64,000 bases of DNA from Liolophura sinensis (Eukaryota; Mollusca; Polyplacophora; Chitonida; Chitonidae), in assembly GCF_032854445.1 (NCBI RefSeq), contig NC_088303.1, positions 1,617,501 to 1,681,500 on the forward strand. The letters run 5' to 3'. The notes under the pieces were generated by a model that ran no database searches, had not been told where the DNA came from, and worked only from the letters and a program-made list of their open reading frames with translations. Shown in pieces: positions 1-11,278 of the stretch. A program made the translations under genes and the position numbers. The stretch's first letter is position 1, and every line of letters starts with the position of its first letter.

Positions 1-2021
1 CATCTGGATTTTTCTCAACTTCGGGACCCTCCACACAATGACTAGGATAAGAGATAATTAGGCCTTACTTTAATTTCCAAACTCACTAGCCCGGTTTTAC
101 TCACAAATGCCAGGCTGTCATTATCATTCTACGCAACATATCAGATGCATTGAAAGATTGGAAGTTAGAGACTAATTCTCTGCGTCAGAGCCACATAACC
201 TATCTGGAGAAGAGAATGAAGATCGACGTTGCTCATGATGCAGGTTCAAAAGCATTTACTCCATCAGTTGTAAGCCTCCAGAAAAAGTTGTCCAAAACTG
301 ACAACAAAACATGTAGGACTTTCACTGGTGAAGATGCCTTTCGACAAATATCCATATGTCATACAAATGAGGATATGCATGGAAATGACACACAGGGAGT
401 ACGGGCCATTAAAAAAGAAAGGTGGTTAGGAAACTGTTAGTCATTAGCCAGACGTACACTTCACGCTCCTACGTGAAGATTATGTTCGTCCTCTGCGAGA
501 AGACATTGCCGAGATTCTAGAGAACGTGAATGTCTGCTCGCTTGAGGCCAAGCTCAAAGACATAAGAGTGTACCGTGGTGTTCAAATCGTCAGCCTTATC
601 AGCACATCGGACGGAATTGCCCATCGTGTTCAATTTGACAACAGTCTTCTAAAGAACATCCTTTGGGAAGCTTCAAAGCGACGTGTCCATGGGTTTTTGC
701 TTTGCCTTTCTCGTCACAATTTTCAGGCCTTAGTGTTTGCAACTGTAGCAGGCAGAGAAAAACAGGATTTGAAGGAAGGTTATTTGGACATTCGATTTTA
801 CGCCACAATGTGAGACTAACGAGTTTGTCATGGTTGAGACAAACGCATATTTCGAATCGTACAGACCAGTTCTTTCAGGATTGCAAGAAATGACCTCCGG
901 TATGCCGTTTAAGAACTACATCGTCTCCGAGACACGCATCTGACCACCCTCCTATTTACAGCGACACCAAGAAAAGTTGAGGTATGGTCTCTCCTCTTTA
1001 TTAAGACCAGATTCGTCGACTGAGCTAAAACGCTCAGCAGACAAGGTTTCAGTTTTAGCCACTTCTCGTGACCAGAAAAGGCCTTGACGATTTGCGGCTG
1101 AAGGCTTACAGACAGCAGTTAAAAAAGAGTTCGCCCTCATTCAAGGACCTCCCGGAGAAGGAAAACCATATGTCGGGCAAAAGATAGTTGAGTGTCTGCT
1201 CGCAAAACAAGACTGTATGGGGGGGGGGAACAGATCCTCGGTGTTTGTTATACGAATCATGCGCTAGACGAGTTCCTGGAAGGAATATTGGACATTGCAG
1301 AAAACAGGTTGTGCCGTGTTGATGGCCGATCGTGGAGTCGTACGCTGGAAGGACACAGCATGAAGAACATTAAAAAAGCTATGGAATGTGACCGCAAGAG
1401 GAGAAGGGATGTTCACAGTGCTAATCGATCTTGTCACCAGGAGCTCAAAGATGTGGCATTAGAGATGAAAAAAGCCTCGGCAAAACTACAAGTCAGCTCG
1501 ACGGGAATACTCCATGAAACACGTCTGAGAGGTTGTATGCTAGAAAAGCAATGGGATAGCTTGAACTTTAACAGACCAAAGCCATTTGACACGACCACTT
1601 CGTAGGTATCCTACTGGCCAAACGCCATTGACATCAAAGAATCATGTGAAAACCAGCTTTTCATTCCAAACAAAGGCAACCAATAATGCCCCTGTGGTTT
1701 GATACAGCCGTAGATATATATTCGGGAAATTTGAGGGATTCGCACAATCTCCTTTCTATGCTCTTACACTTGACCACATCGAAGGTTTAATTGTTCATCA
1801 GAAAACACGAAAACAAGAGGAAGATCATCTTTTCCCAGAAAGTCAAAGCGACATTGACTTCCAAAGTGAGCAAAATCAACTTCAAGAGGACCTGAATATT
1901 TGACGTGATGTGACATCGAGACACCAGACTACCCTTAAGTCGAAGAAGGTGAGGTGCGGGACGTAATAAAGACCCCAGTCAGCTAACGATTAGACGATGA
2001 AGATGAAAGAGAGCTACTAGC

Positions 2022-2093
2022 TCGCCGTATAAGTGAAATATTCTTGAGTACGGCGTAAAACATCAATCATATAAATAAATAAATAAATAAATT
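2022..2093 (+). mobile_element. SINE 3' fragment inside the ZNFX1-like pseudogene
   Basis: The stretch reads as the 3' end of the window's common SINE: CGTATAAGTGAAATATTC, then TTGAGTACGGCGTAAAAC, then an ATCAAT/AAATAAATAAA tail. It is 5'-truncated and lies between helicase fragments of the ZNFX1-like relic. I see no clear target duplication. Confidence 0.75.
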
Positions 2094-3770
2094 GTCTCTC
2101 TCTCTGAGCGGGTGGTTAAGAATAGGGATCGCTGTGACACTCTGGACCCACAGCACAAGATGAAACCCGAGATAGCCGACCTCGTGCAATCCATACACCC
2201 TGACTTGAACACTCACGACTTGGGTCCTAACCTTGAGTCAGTGAAAGGTGTCAGCTGTAACATTTGTTGACCATCAGTTTCCGGAGCTGAATCTCAACGA
2301 AAACAATAGCGTATCAAACAAACACTAGGCCTTCTTCCTTGCCGCTCTGTGTCGCCACCTCCTTCTCCAGAGATATGAACCCACCCAGATCACAGTCCTC
2401 ACCACGTCCTCGGGACAGGTGTTTTAGCTGAAGAAAGCCTGTCTAGAAAGCCATTTCAAGGAGTCAGAGTCAAAACAGTCGATAATTACCAAGGAGAAGA
2501 AAATGACATCATAATTTTCTCTCTCGTCCGCAACAACACTGTCGGATTTGTTGGTTTTTTACGCGTTGAAAATCGAGCTTACGTCACCTTACCAAGAGCA
2601 CGAAAAGTGGTCGACAACTTTACCCTGTTCTCATCTCAAAACTCGCTGTGGTTTGGGATTGTAAGGTGGTTGAAGTCCAGGACTAAGTGTTACGAGGAAT
2701 TACTGCTTTACTGTCAGAATCACCCCCAACGGCACACAGACTCCAGTCAGGACAGAGAAGGACTTTGCGCTCGCTCCAGAAGGTGGGCGTATTCGTTAGT
2801 GTGAATCAAGACTGACATATTGGCATCAGTGCGAAAAGTCCTGAAATGTCCTTGACGTTGACCATCAAAACACACTGTGCATAAAAAGTGCACTAAAAAA
2901 AGCGATTTAGGACATATGTGCAAAAAAAATGTGTCATGAAAATGTTAAATGATGGTCACCCGCGTTTTTTCCTGAAATCTGGTCATAAACAAAGCGTGCC
3001 TTGCCATCAAGATCTAAATACATTCATCTGTCAGGCGGAATGTTCCTATTCCCTTCCACCTGGTCATTCCTGTGATCGAAAGTGTGGTGAAGGTCACGCC
3101 GAGAAATGCAAAGTTGAAGCCCAAGTATGTATGCCCTGAGGACACCCCGATTACAACGGCATGTCGCATTGACCCCGGTTATTTCGCTTGCCCGGAACCC
3201 TGCACTGCTACCCTGGACTGTGGTCTTGCTTCCTTCGGATCGTGTTCAAAGTGTCTACAGGGAAGACTCCACGCCGCGTGTAAGTACAGACGCAGAAAAA
3301 CCTGGTGTGTGGCCATGAGTGTCGACAGAACTGTACAAAGTCATGCCCACCCTGTGAAAGACAATATGAAAACAGATGTGCGTATAGTGGCTGTGAGAAA
3401 ATATGTGGAGACCCTAGCGCATTGTGTCAAGAAGAATGTGAGTGGAAATGTGAACATCAAAAATGTACCGAGATGTGTGGAGAAATCTGCAACAGGCCCC
3501 CTTGCAACGAGCCATGCAAGGAAGTACTTAGATGTGGCTACCAATGTATTGGATTGTGTGGAGAAGACTGCCTCGGGACGGAAGATGAGGAGGACGCCCG
3601 TTTCATTTTGCTTCAGGACTGTTCTCACATTTTTGAGGTGAGGACCATGGACAACTGGATGAATTATAACCGCGAAGATCAAACCGGCGCAACGAAAGTG
3701 CAACTGAAGGAATGTCCGGAATGCAATCCGAACATTAGGAGAAGTTTACGGTACGGTTACAGTGTCAATA

Positions 3771-3933
3771 TTTATTGATTTATTTGATTGGTGTTTTACG
3801 ACGTACTCAAGAATATTTCACTTATGCGACGGCGGCCAGGATTATGGTGGGTCGGAACCGGGCAGAGCCCGGGAGAAACCCACGACCATTCGCAGGTTGC
3901 CGCCAGACCTTCCCACGTACGACCGGAGAGGAA
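3771..3933 (-). mobile_element. 5'-truncated SINE with 12-bp target site duplication
   Basis: This is a minus-strand copy of the common SINE. The AAATAAA-type tail appears as TTTATTGATTTATTTG at the left end, followed by the reverse-complemented core, and the tRNA-like head is missing. The 12-mer ACAGTGTCAATA lies directly on both sides (3759-3770 and 3934-3945). Removing the insert and one duplication joins ...RYGYSVN to KMLNDIDEVKSRI in one frame, which fits the C-terminal region of ZNFX1 proteins. The insertion point and direction are therefore certain. Confidence 0.92.
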
Positions 3934-4395
3934 ACAGTGTCAATAAGATGCTGAATGATATCGATGAGGTGAAGAGTAGAATTCGCGGAGAGAACAAACT
4001 CATAACATGGGAAAGGCGTCTTTTTACAGAGCGAATGTGTGAGGTTGACAGCAATTCCAGAGAGCAAGTCTTTAAGTATTTTAATGAGAAAGGTCTTCAC
4101 AACAATTTCATTTGCAGGATTTCTCATATCATTTGCAGGAGGACTGAGGGAGAGAATTATTGTCGCATAAATTTATGCAAAAAGGCAGACTGATGCTGCA
4201 GTGCCGAACGAAGAAAGAAGCTACAAACCGTAACTGAGAGGCTAAAGGGTGAATAGGCTTTCAAGGCCGGTTTGCAGGGGAAAGGGGATGTCATGAAAAA
4301 TTTATCGTCCTTTGAGATCTCAGACCGCGAGAGAGAAATGGTCGTTCAGGCAATGGGTCTTAGACATGGTCACTGGCCCAAGTATCAAAATGGTC

Positions 4396-6627
4396 TATCA
4401 AAACGTACAGTCTATCTGCTATTTCCATTATTAAATAATGGGCAATTATATAACTGTTACGTTACCCCTTTTTGTTGTTAATCAAATGATTTTACCAACT
4501 ATAGCATTTTACTTTTACACCTTTCGTTTTCTGGCGTAACACGCCATTGATATTGTTGTTTTAACGAGTTACCTGTGTGTGACAGCTCGCATCGATTTAC
4601 GGCAAATGACCTTTCGCCCATAAAAGGGTATTTTAGAGTAAAACAAACATCATAGAATATTACTTTTGCTTTTGAAACTTACATTTTTCTAGTATGGCAT
4701 CATCATACTTTGTAAACAAACGTAAAAACACCGGTTTAGAACTTAAATCCGGTAAACCTTGGTCATGGGGGAAGTTTGTACTCTTTACTTCCTTTCTGGT
4801 CTGGAAGTGTTTGAAATAAGCAGTTACATGGTGACGGTTTATTCCGGGTGCTCAGATTTCCTCTACCCAGTATGAATGCCATTGCATGGGTGAAACATTC
4901 TTGAATGCGGCAACAAATACCAATTAAATAATATGCTGTCAGGCAACACAATAGCACCTGAGATAAAAAGAGCCAAATTCCAAGCTTGGTCAGACCAATC
5001 CAAGCTGGAAAATTACGACTTAGAGCACTTTTAAGGTTTGCATTCTCTCCGTAATTGACCGGCAATCCCGAACTGCACGTCTGTTCTCCACAGCCACACG
5101 TCATTACTCGCCTTCGTTCAGCGGTTTATTGATTCATTGCTGTTATGGATTTAACATCCCCAAGGAAGATAATGTAACTGTCTGTTTTTTGATAGTGCCT
5201 TTTATTGAATTTTCTAATATTAAATTATTTAATGAAATCTTGTTTTATTATCTCAAGCTCACCATGAATATGCCTTAATGGGAAACATTTTCGATTAAAT
5301 AACTTGTCAATGAGCATACATGTAATGTTGCATTCATTTGATATGGTCAGATAAATATGGGGCGTGTTCAACATCCTTAAAATCCGTTCTTCATTACATT
5401 TAGCAATATTTTAATATTTTTACATAATCCACGATTTGTTACGTGTGACTCAACACAATGTTTTTATCAAGTAAAAGGTAACCTGAATAGACCATTCAGT
5501 GTTCTTTTAACTGCAGTAGGGTTTTTGTTTTTTTGGCTATAACGTATATATTAGATTAGATCGTCCAAGACTCAATGAAGCCTTCAGTATTTTGTATATG
5601 TGACATATTACTTTCTCATTTAATATCGCATAATAGAAAATTGTCAGGCATATGAAACATCTTAAAATTCGCAAATAGTACTTATGCTATTTGTAAGTTG
5701 TAATTTATCTTGTTTTTTTTTTCTTGTTTTGTTTTGTTTTTTTGTTCGTTTTTGAGTATATTCGTTTAGTTCTGTTTTTTATTCTTGTTGTTTGCTTTTT
5801 TCTTTTGCTTGTTTTTGGCCTTAAATCTTATTTGACTGTGCTTTTATTTTCATTGAATTAGGAGTCGCTATTGTTTGAACATTTACTGGATAGCTTTGAA
5901 AGTTTGAAAGTTTATGATTCTGTAATTATTCGGTGCATTATAGGCAAGAAAAGTCTAAACAGAACCGTTGTATTACAGTTTAACCTTGGTTTTATGTATT
6001 CACTTTTTCCTCAATGAGTGAAGTCATTAAACTCGTCAAACGACATTTTACTGCTGTTGCATCATTGGTTATGACCTTTTCAATTTAATATAGCATATAT
6101 AGCTTATTATTGGTTATAGTATCAACAGACATTTATCATTCAACACGTTTACACCTGCAGCCAAATTACGTTTGTTAATGATAACAGAAATCGTTGTACT
6201 CACAAGCACATGTATGCATACAAGATATGTTGTTGTACAATGCAGAGGTTTTCAAATTTACAATATAGTTGTGAATCTCCTTATGAAATTTTGCGTTTTG
6301 GTTTACCTCAACGATTATCATGAATTATGTTTACTGAGTTTGTTAATGCCGATGCATTAGAATACACCTGATCTTAAGTTAACTTGAACGAAATCGGTTG
6401 TAACATTACCCGATCAACTTGTGCCATAAAGATTTCTCGTAAGTCAAATAAGAGAGGAGCAATCTTGTCGGAGTCTCGACTTAGGCTTATAGGTGTCAGC
6501 ACAGCACTGGTGAGCCGGTTGTCAGCTGACATTCTTGTGTCTCCAATGCGTGCACAGAATTTGCAGCAGAACGTTATGGCCGGTCAGCCTGGTGTTCAGT
6601 GTCATTTCTGTGACTGTCTCGATTAGA
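4396..6627. other. AT-rich stretch with no recognisable gene
   Basis: Sequence similarity to ZNFX1 ends near 4395. Beyond it I see only short, unrelated open frames without domain signatures or splice context, and a T-rich low-complexity tract at about 5708-5820. I assign no function. Confidence 0.6.
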
Positions 6628-8498
6628 GCACCACTGATTGGTTTGTCTAATCCTACAGATTCATTTCGCTCTTAGATTGGTGCTCAAACTCTCAGGAGAG
6701 CACAAAGACTGGTCAGCCCGGTGTTCAGTACTGACAGCAGAACAGCACGAAGACTGGTAAGTCCAGTGTTCAATACTGACAGGGCAGCACGAAGACTGTT
6801 CAGTCCGGTGTTCAATACTGACAGGGCAGCACGAAGACTGGTCAGTCCGGTGTTCAATACTGACAGGGTAGCACAAAGACTGGTCAGTCCTGTATTCAAT
6901 ACTGACAGGGCAGCACGAAGACTGCTCAGTCCGGTGTTCAATACTGGCAGAACAGCACGAAGACTGGTCAGTCCGGTGTTCAATACTGGCAGAACAGCAC
7001 GAAGACTGGTCAGTCCGGTGTTCAATACTGACAGAACAGCACGAAGACTGGTCAGTCTAGTGTTCAGGGGATTCATGTGGCCATTAGACTGGTGCTCAAA
7101 ATTGACAGCAGAGCACAAAGACTAATCAGATGTGGTGTTCATACAGATTCACACAACTCTTAGTCTGGTGATAAAAACTGAGGAGAGAGCACAAGGACTA
7201 ATCAGATGTGGTGTTTCTACAGATTCACGTGACTCTCAGATTGGTGCTCAAAATTGACAGGAGAGCACAAAGACTAGTCAGATGTGGTGTTCATACAAAT
7301 TCACACAACTCTTAGGCTGGTGATCAAAACTGACAGGAGAGCACAAGGACTAATCAGATTTGGTGTTTATACACATTCACGTGACTCTCAGATTGGTGCT
7401 CAAAACTGACAGGAGAGCACAAGGACTAATCAAATGTGGTGTTCATACAGATTCCCGTAACTTAGACTAGTGCTCAAAACTGACAGCAGAGCACAAAGAC
7501 TAATCAGATGTGGTGTTCATACAGATTCACACAACTCTTAGGCTAGTGATCAAATCTGGCAGGAGAGCACAAGGACTAATCAGATTTGGTGTTTATACAG
7601 ATTCACGTGACTCTCAGATTGGTGCTCAAAACTGACAGCAGAGCACAAAGACTAATGAGATGTGGTGTTTTTACAGATTCACACAACTCTTAGGCTGGTG
7701 ATCAAAACTGACAGGACAGCACAAAGACTAGTCAGATGTGGTGTTTGTACAGATTCACACAACTCTTAGGCTGGTGATCAAAACTGACAGGAGAGCACAA
7801 GGACTAATCAGATTTGGTGTTTACACAGATTCGCGTGACTCTCAGATTTGTGCTCAAAACTGACAGGAGAGCACAAAGACTAATCAGATGTGGTGTTCAT
7901 ACAGATTCACGTGACTCTCAGATTGGTGCTCAAAATTGACAGCAGAGCACAAAGACTAATCAGATGTGGTGTTCATACAGATTCCTGCAACTCTTAGGCT
8001 GGTGATCAAAACTGACAGGAGAGCACAAGGGGACTAATCAGATGTGGTGTTCATACAGATTCACGTGACTCTCAGATTTGTGCTCAAAACTGACAGGAGA
8101 GCACAAAGACTAATCAGATGTGGTGTTCATACAGATTCACGTGACTCTCAGATTTGTGCTCAAAACTGACAGGAGAGCACAAAGACTAATCAGATGTGGT
8201 GTTCATACAGATTCACGTGACTCTCAGATTGGTGCTCAAAACTGACAGGAGAGCACACAGACTAATCAGATGTGGTGTTCATACAGATTCACGTGACTCT
8301 CAGATTGGTGCTCAAAACTGACAGGAGAGCACAAAGACTAATCAGATGTGGTGTTCATACAGATTCACGTGACTCTCAGATTGGTGATCAAAACTGAAAG
8401 GAGAGCACAAAGACTAATCAGATGTGGTGTTCATACAGATTCCCTTAACTTAGACTGGTGCTCAAAACTGACAGCAGAGCACAAAGACTAATCAGATG
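6628..8498. repeat. Composite minisatellite: 42-bp units, then 76-bp units
   Basis: From about 6693 to 7066 a 42-bp unit recurs about nine times (core GTCCGGTGTTCAATACTGAC with AGCACGAAGACTGG). From about 7080 to 8498 the period becomes about 76 bp, roughly 18 copies (core AATCAGATGTGGTGTTCATA, then GTGCTCAAAACTGACAGGAG). The two units share AGCACRAAGACT and the GTGTTCA and CTGACAG segments, so the 42-mer looks like an internally deleted 76-mer. Two 76-mer subtypes are mixed (ACGTGACTCTCAGATTGGTG and ACACAACTCTTAGGCTGGTG). Because 42 is a multiple of three, both strands stay open, but the predicted proteins are repeat artefacts. Confidence 0.93.
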
Positions 8499-10697
8499 TC
8501 AGACTGGTGGGGATAGTCCTGGTAGCTGTTATCACGCTGATTTTCCCTCCCAATCGTCATACGGACATCAAACGGCGGTGCTTTCCTGGAAACAAACGGC
8601 CTTCTGTTTTGTTCTGTTTTTCTGTTCCTTCTCCTGTTGTTGGCCATGCCTTTGAAGTTCAACCTTTTCACAGAGCTACATTTATGAAGGCGGTATTACT
8701 ATGTTGTCTGTGTTCTTGGCAATTGAACTATCAGGGTTAAAACAGGTGTACTTTTGGTCTTTCGTCCCTCTCTATATTGCCTCGATAGACGATTAAAAGT
8801 TCACTGGCAGTTGTGTTTTTTCTTTACGTAGACGTTGATTTTCAGTGTACGCCAGGGACCGAGCTGTGGTAGCCATGGAGTACAGGCAATTCTTCTTAGG
8901 GCCTTTAACTCTTCTCCAGATACTGACGGGATCTTTTTGCTGTCATCAACACCGCTATCAACGTAATCGTCTGCTGATTATTTCGCTTATCTGTCACCTG
9001 GAGGGGGGAAAAGTCAAGCATATTATTAAAATTAATTGCATAAATATGGCGACACCATGACCGTCATGCTGCAAAGAAACAACGTTAGAGTATGACCACA
9101 TGACTGTAGAAACTCCTGACACCCTGACGACACTCGCGTAAGCTATGACCTCCAATAGATCCCCATTACAGCTATCAAACATGCAACTCTCGATCCTCCA
9201 CACAGTCAAACGTTGTCCAAAATAAGGCAAAACTCTATTTAGGGATCAGCCTTACGTTTAAAAAACTGATCGTTCCCTCAACAGTCTAAATATGCCGACA
9301 TAAAGTGACAGACATTACACAAGAAATGAAAATATTACTTGTTCGGAAAGCAAGCAGTTTTGGTACGGGTGTTTAGTTACCAATGGTCACTTTCACAAAG
9401 ATGTTCTACTTGTACGATGCCGCTTTGTGACAGTGGCCCAGTTGCTTTGTATACAATGTAGATAAAAAATCTGGAGGTTTTGAAGTTGACCTAGCGTGTT
9501 TGTTCTGTTGTTTTTTCTTTATTTTTATGTGTATATTTGGTTTGGTTTTGTTTGTTTTTTGGGGTTTTTTTAGTTTTTTTTTTCTTTTTTTTTCTTTGTT
9601 GTATCAGTATGGAATAAACTACTAACATTCCTGGTGACCTAAATTTCCCCTACACAAACAACATATGACTGATTGTAAAAGGTGCAAACGGATATCACAT
9701 AAGGCCTCACTTCAACACGTCATAGGAAGTTTGACATAGGAGCGACTGTCTATACTGGGGAGGTGAGGGGGGGGGGGGGCGATTTCAGGCAGCAATTTTG
9801 GAACAAGATTGCCTAAGTAGGCCTATAGCCCGACTTGTCAATGAAGTCGAGTCTCCTGCTCACGTGGGCGATGCTCTGACAGTTTGACCACGGCAGTGCA
9901 TGCTCAGTGTTTGAAGACAAAGCTGTCCTGACCTTGCTTGCATGTCCCGAGAAATCCTTACTTGCATGTCTTGTCTTGTCCTTACTTGCATGTCCTGCCC
10001 TTTTCAGATTGTGACGTGTCAAAAGATATCATCTTGTCTTTTTATGATTTTTTGGCGTCTGAAGATGTTGTGAAACATTTCTGCAATTGTAAATTCTCCA
10101 TTTTAGTTATAAATTAATGATGTCCGTGTGAAATGGAATATGAACTTTCAACTTTCAATTTGTAATTGTGATTTTCGCTAAACGTGAAGTGGCTAGTTGA
10201 AGCGACACTGTACATGTATCTGTTAAAATAGACGCGTTATAGCGGCCCTGAAAAAGATTACGATTAAAGGGAGATAACTATTGCAGCCATGTTGATACTA
10301 GCATCGCCAACAACAGTCAGTGCTTATTTAGTGACTTACTGGTCGTGCGAGCAGGATAGTAGTGTGTTCAAATCCATTTCTCCCTTATTCGTCTGAGGCT
10401 TCAGAGGGTATGTCAGGCACGTTTTCCTTTACTTACGTTTGATCAATGGCATGGCATGGTCGAATCCAGCCTTTTGGTTGTCGAACAGGAGCCTTTTGTC
10501 GGGACGTTTGCCAGGTACCTGCTGAGGCGCGTGCTTTCCGTTGTCCTGAAAGGTTTTGTCTACAACTATCTCTCTCAACCTCTAAATAGTATAAAATATT
10601 TATTTTCACCAATATACATATAGATATAAACACCAGACTATAAGTCTGCGTACATATGAAAATGTAGATGTCTTTATAGATAAAGTTAAAAAAAGAA
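8499..10697. other. Non-coding stretch with low-complexity tracts
   Basis: No supported gene. Visible items are a T/G-rich tract at about 9505-9600, a run of 13 G at 9767-9779, and a short three-copy repeat around CTTACTTGCATGTC at about 9937-10003. Confidence 0.55.
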
Positions 10698-10709
10698 GAC
10701 CACCTTCAG

Positions 10710-10984
10710 TTTATTTATTTATTTGTTTATTTGATTGGTGTTTTACGCCGTACTCAAGAATATTTCACTTATACGACGGCGGCCAGCATTATGGTGGGTG
10801 GAGACCGGGCAGACCACGGGGGAAACCCACGACCATCCGCAGGTTGCTGGCAGACCTTCCCACGTACGACCAGAGAGGAAGCCAGCATGAGCTGGACTTG
10901 AACTCACAGCGACCGCATTGGTGAGAGACTCCTGGGTCATTGCTCTGCGGTGGCGCGCTAACCAACTGAGCCACGGAGGCCCCC
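10710..10984 (-). mobile_element. Full-length tRNA-derived SINE with 12-bp target site duplication
   Basis: On the minus strand the element starts GGGGGCCTCCGTGGCTCAG. Its tRNA-like head has a box A (TGGCTCAGTTGG) and a box B (GAGTTCAAGTCC), followed by a core of about 150 bp and a tail ending CACCAATCAAATAAAC with AAATA repeats. The perfect duplication GACCACCTTCAG flanks it at 10698-10709 and 10985-10996. It is the best-preserved copy in the window and defines the family. The head indicates RNA polymerase III transcription and mobilisation by a LINE. The conserved core resembles mollusc core-SINEs of the MetaSINE type, but that assignment is from memory and untested. Confidence 0.93.
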
Positions 10985-11278
10985 GACCACCTTCAGAATG
11001 AAAAACAAAAACCTTGATCTGTTAATGGGACTGACCAGCAATCGATCGCCATTTTGAAATTGAATATGAATGCAGGTCCGTTTAGTTCCGTGTTCGGCGA
11101 TATGTAGCAAACCTTGCTATATGTGGTCTTAGTTGTGAGTGGGTGTTCAAGAAGTATAATGCCTAACGCACTAACCCGGATTTTCATAACGCATTACACA
11201 CACATTGGCCTGCGCGGTGCTTAACAAAATTACTCTAAGCAGCTATACGCTATATATGAAGCTGTTATAGTAGATGGG

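Larger units (their letters stand above)
1..4395 (+). pseudogene. ZNFX1-like helicase / NFX1-type zinc-finger gene, decayed, 5' end outside window
   Basis: ZNFX1 is an SF1 RNA helicase with NFX1-type zinc fingers that acts in RNA silencing and antiviral sensing. The pieces here lie in the family's order but in changing frames. They are: 300-440 (FRQISICHTNEDM); 448-813 (VHFTLLREDYVRPLRED, the stretch before the helicase); 809-930 in a shifted frame; a Walker A at about 1135-1185, changed to GPPGEGKP; VCYTNHALDEFLEG at 1234-1280; HKMKPEIADL at about 2155-2185; VDNYQGEENDIIIFSLVRNN at about 2475-2535; Cys/His-rich NFX1 fingers at about 2990-3590; the C-terminal motif (DCSHIFEV) at 3618-3641; and a degraded RZ-type finger (GHWPKYQNG, Cys lost) at about 4370-4395. 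Stops and frameshifts separate nearly every block, two SINEs interrupt it, and no Walker B block is recognisable. No introns are evident, so it could be a retrocopy or a member of a few-exon family. The family call is strong and so is the pseudogene call, though assembly indels could add to the damage. Confidence 0.85.

Noticed and set aside
6684-7125. Open frames on both strands over the 42-bp array
   Set aside because: Mirror open frames on both strands are a result of a 42-bp period, not of coding.
10920-10984. Possible tRNA gene on the minus strand
   Set aside because: The box A and box B motifs belong to a SINE head that continues into the SINE core and tail. The acceptor stem is not formed.
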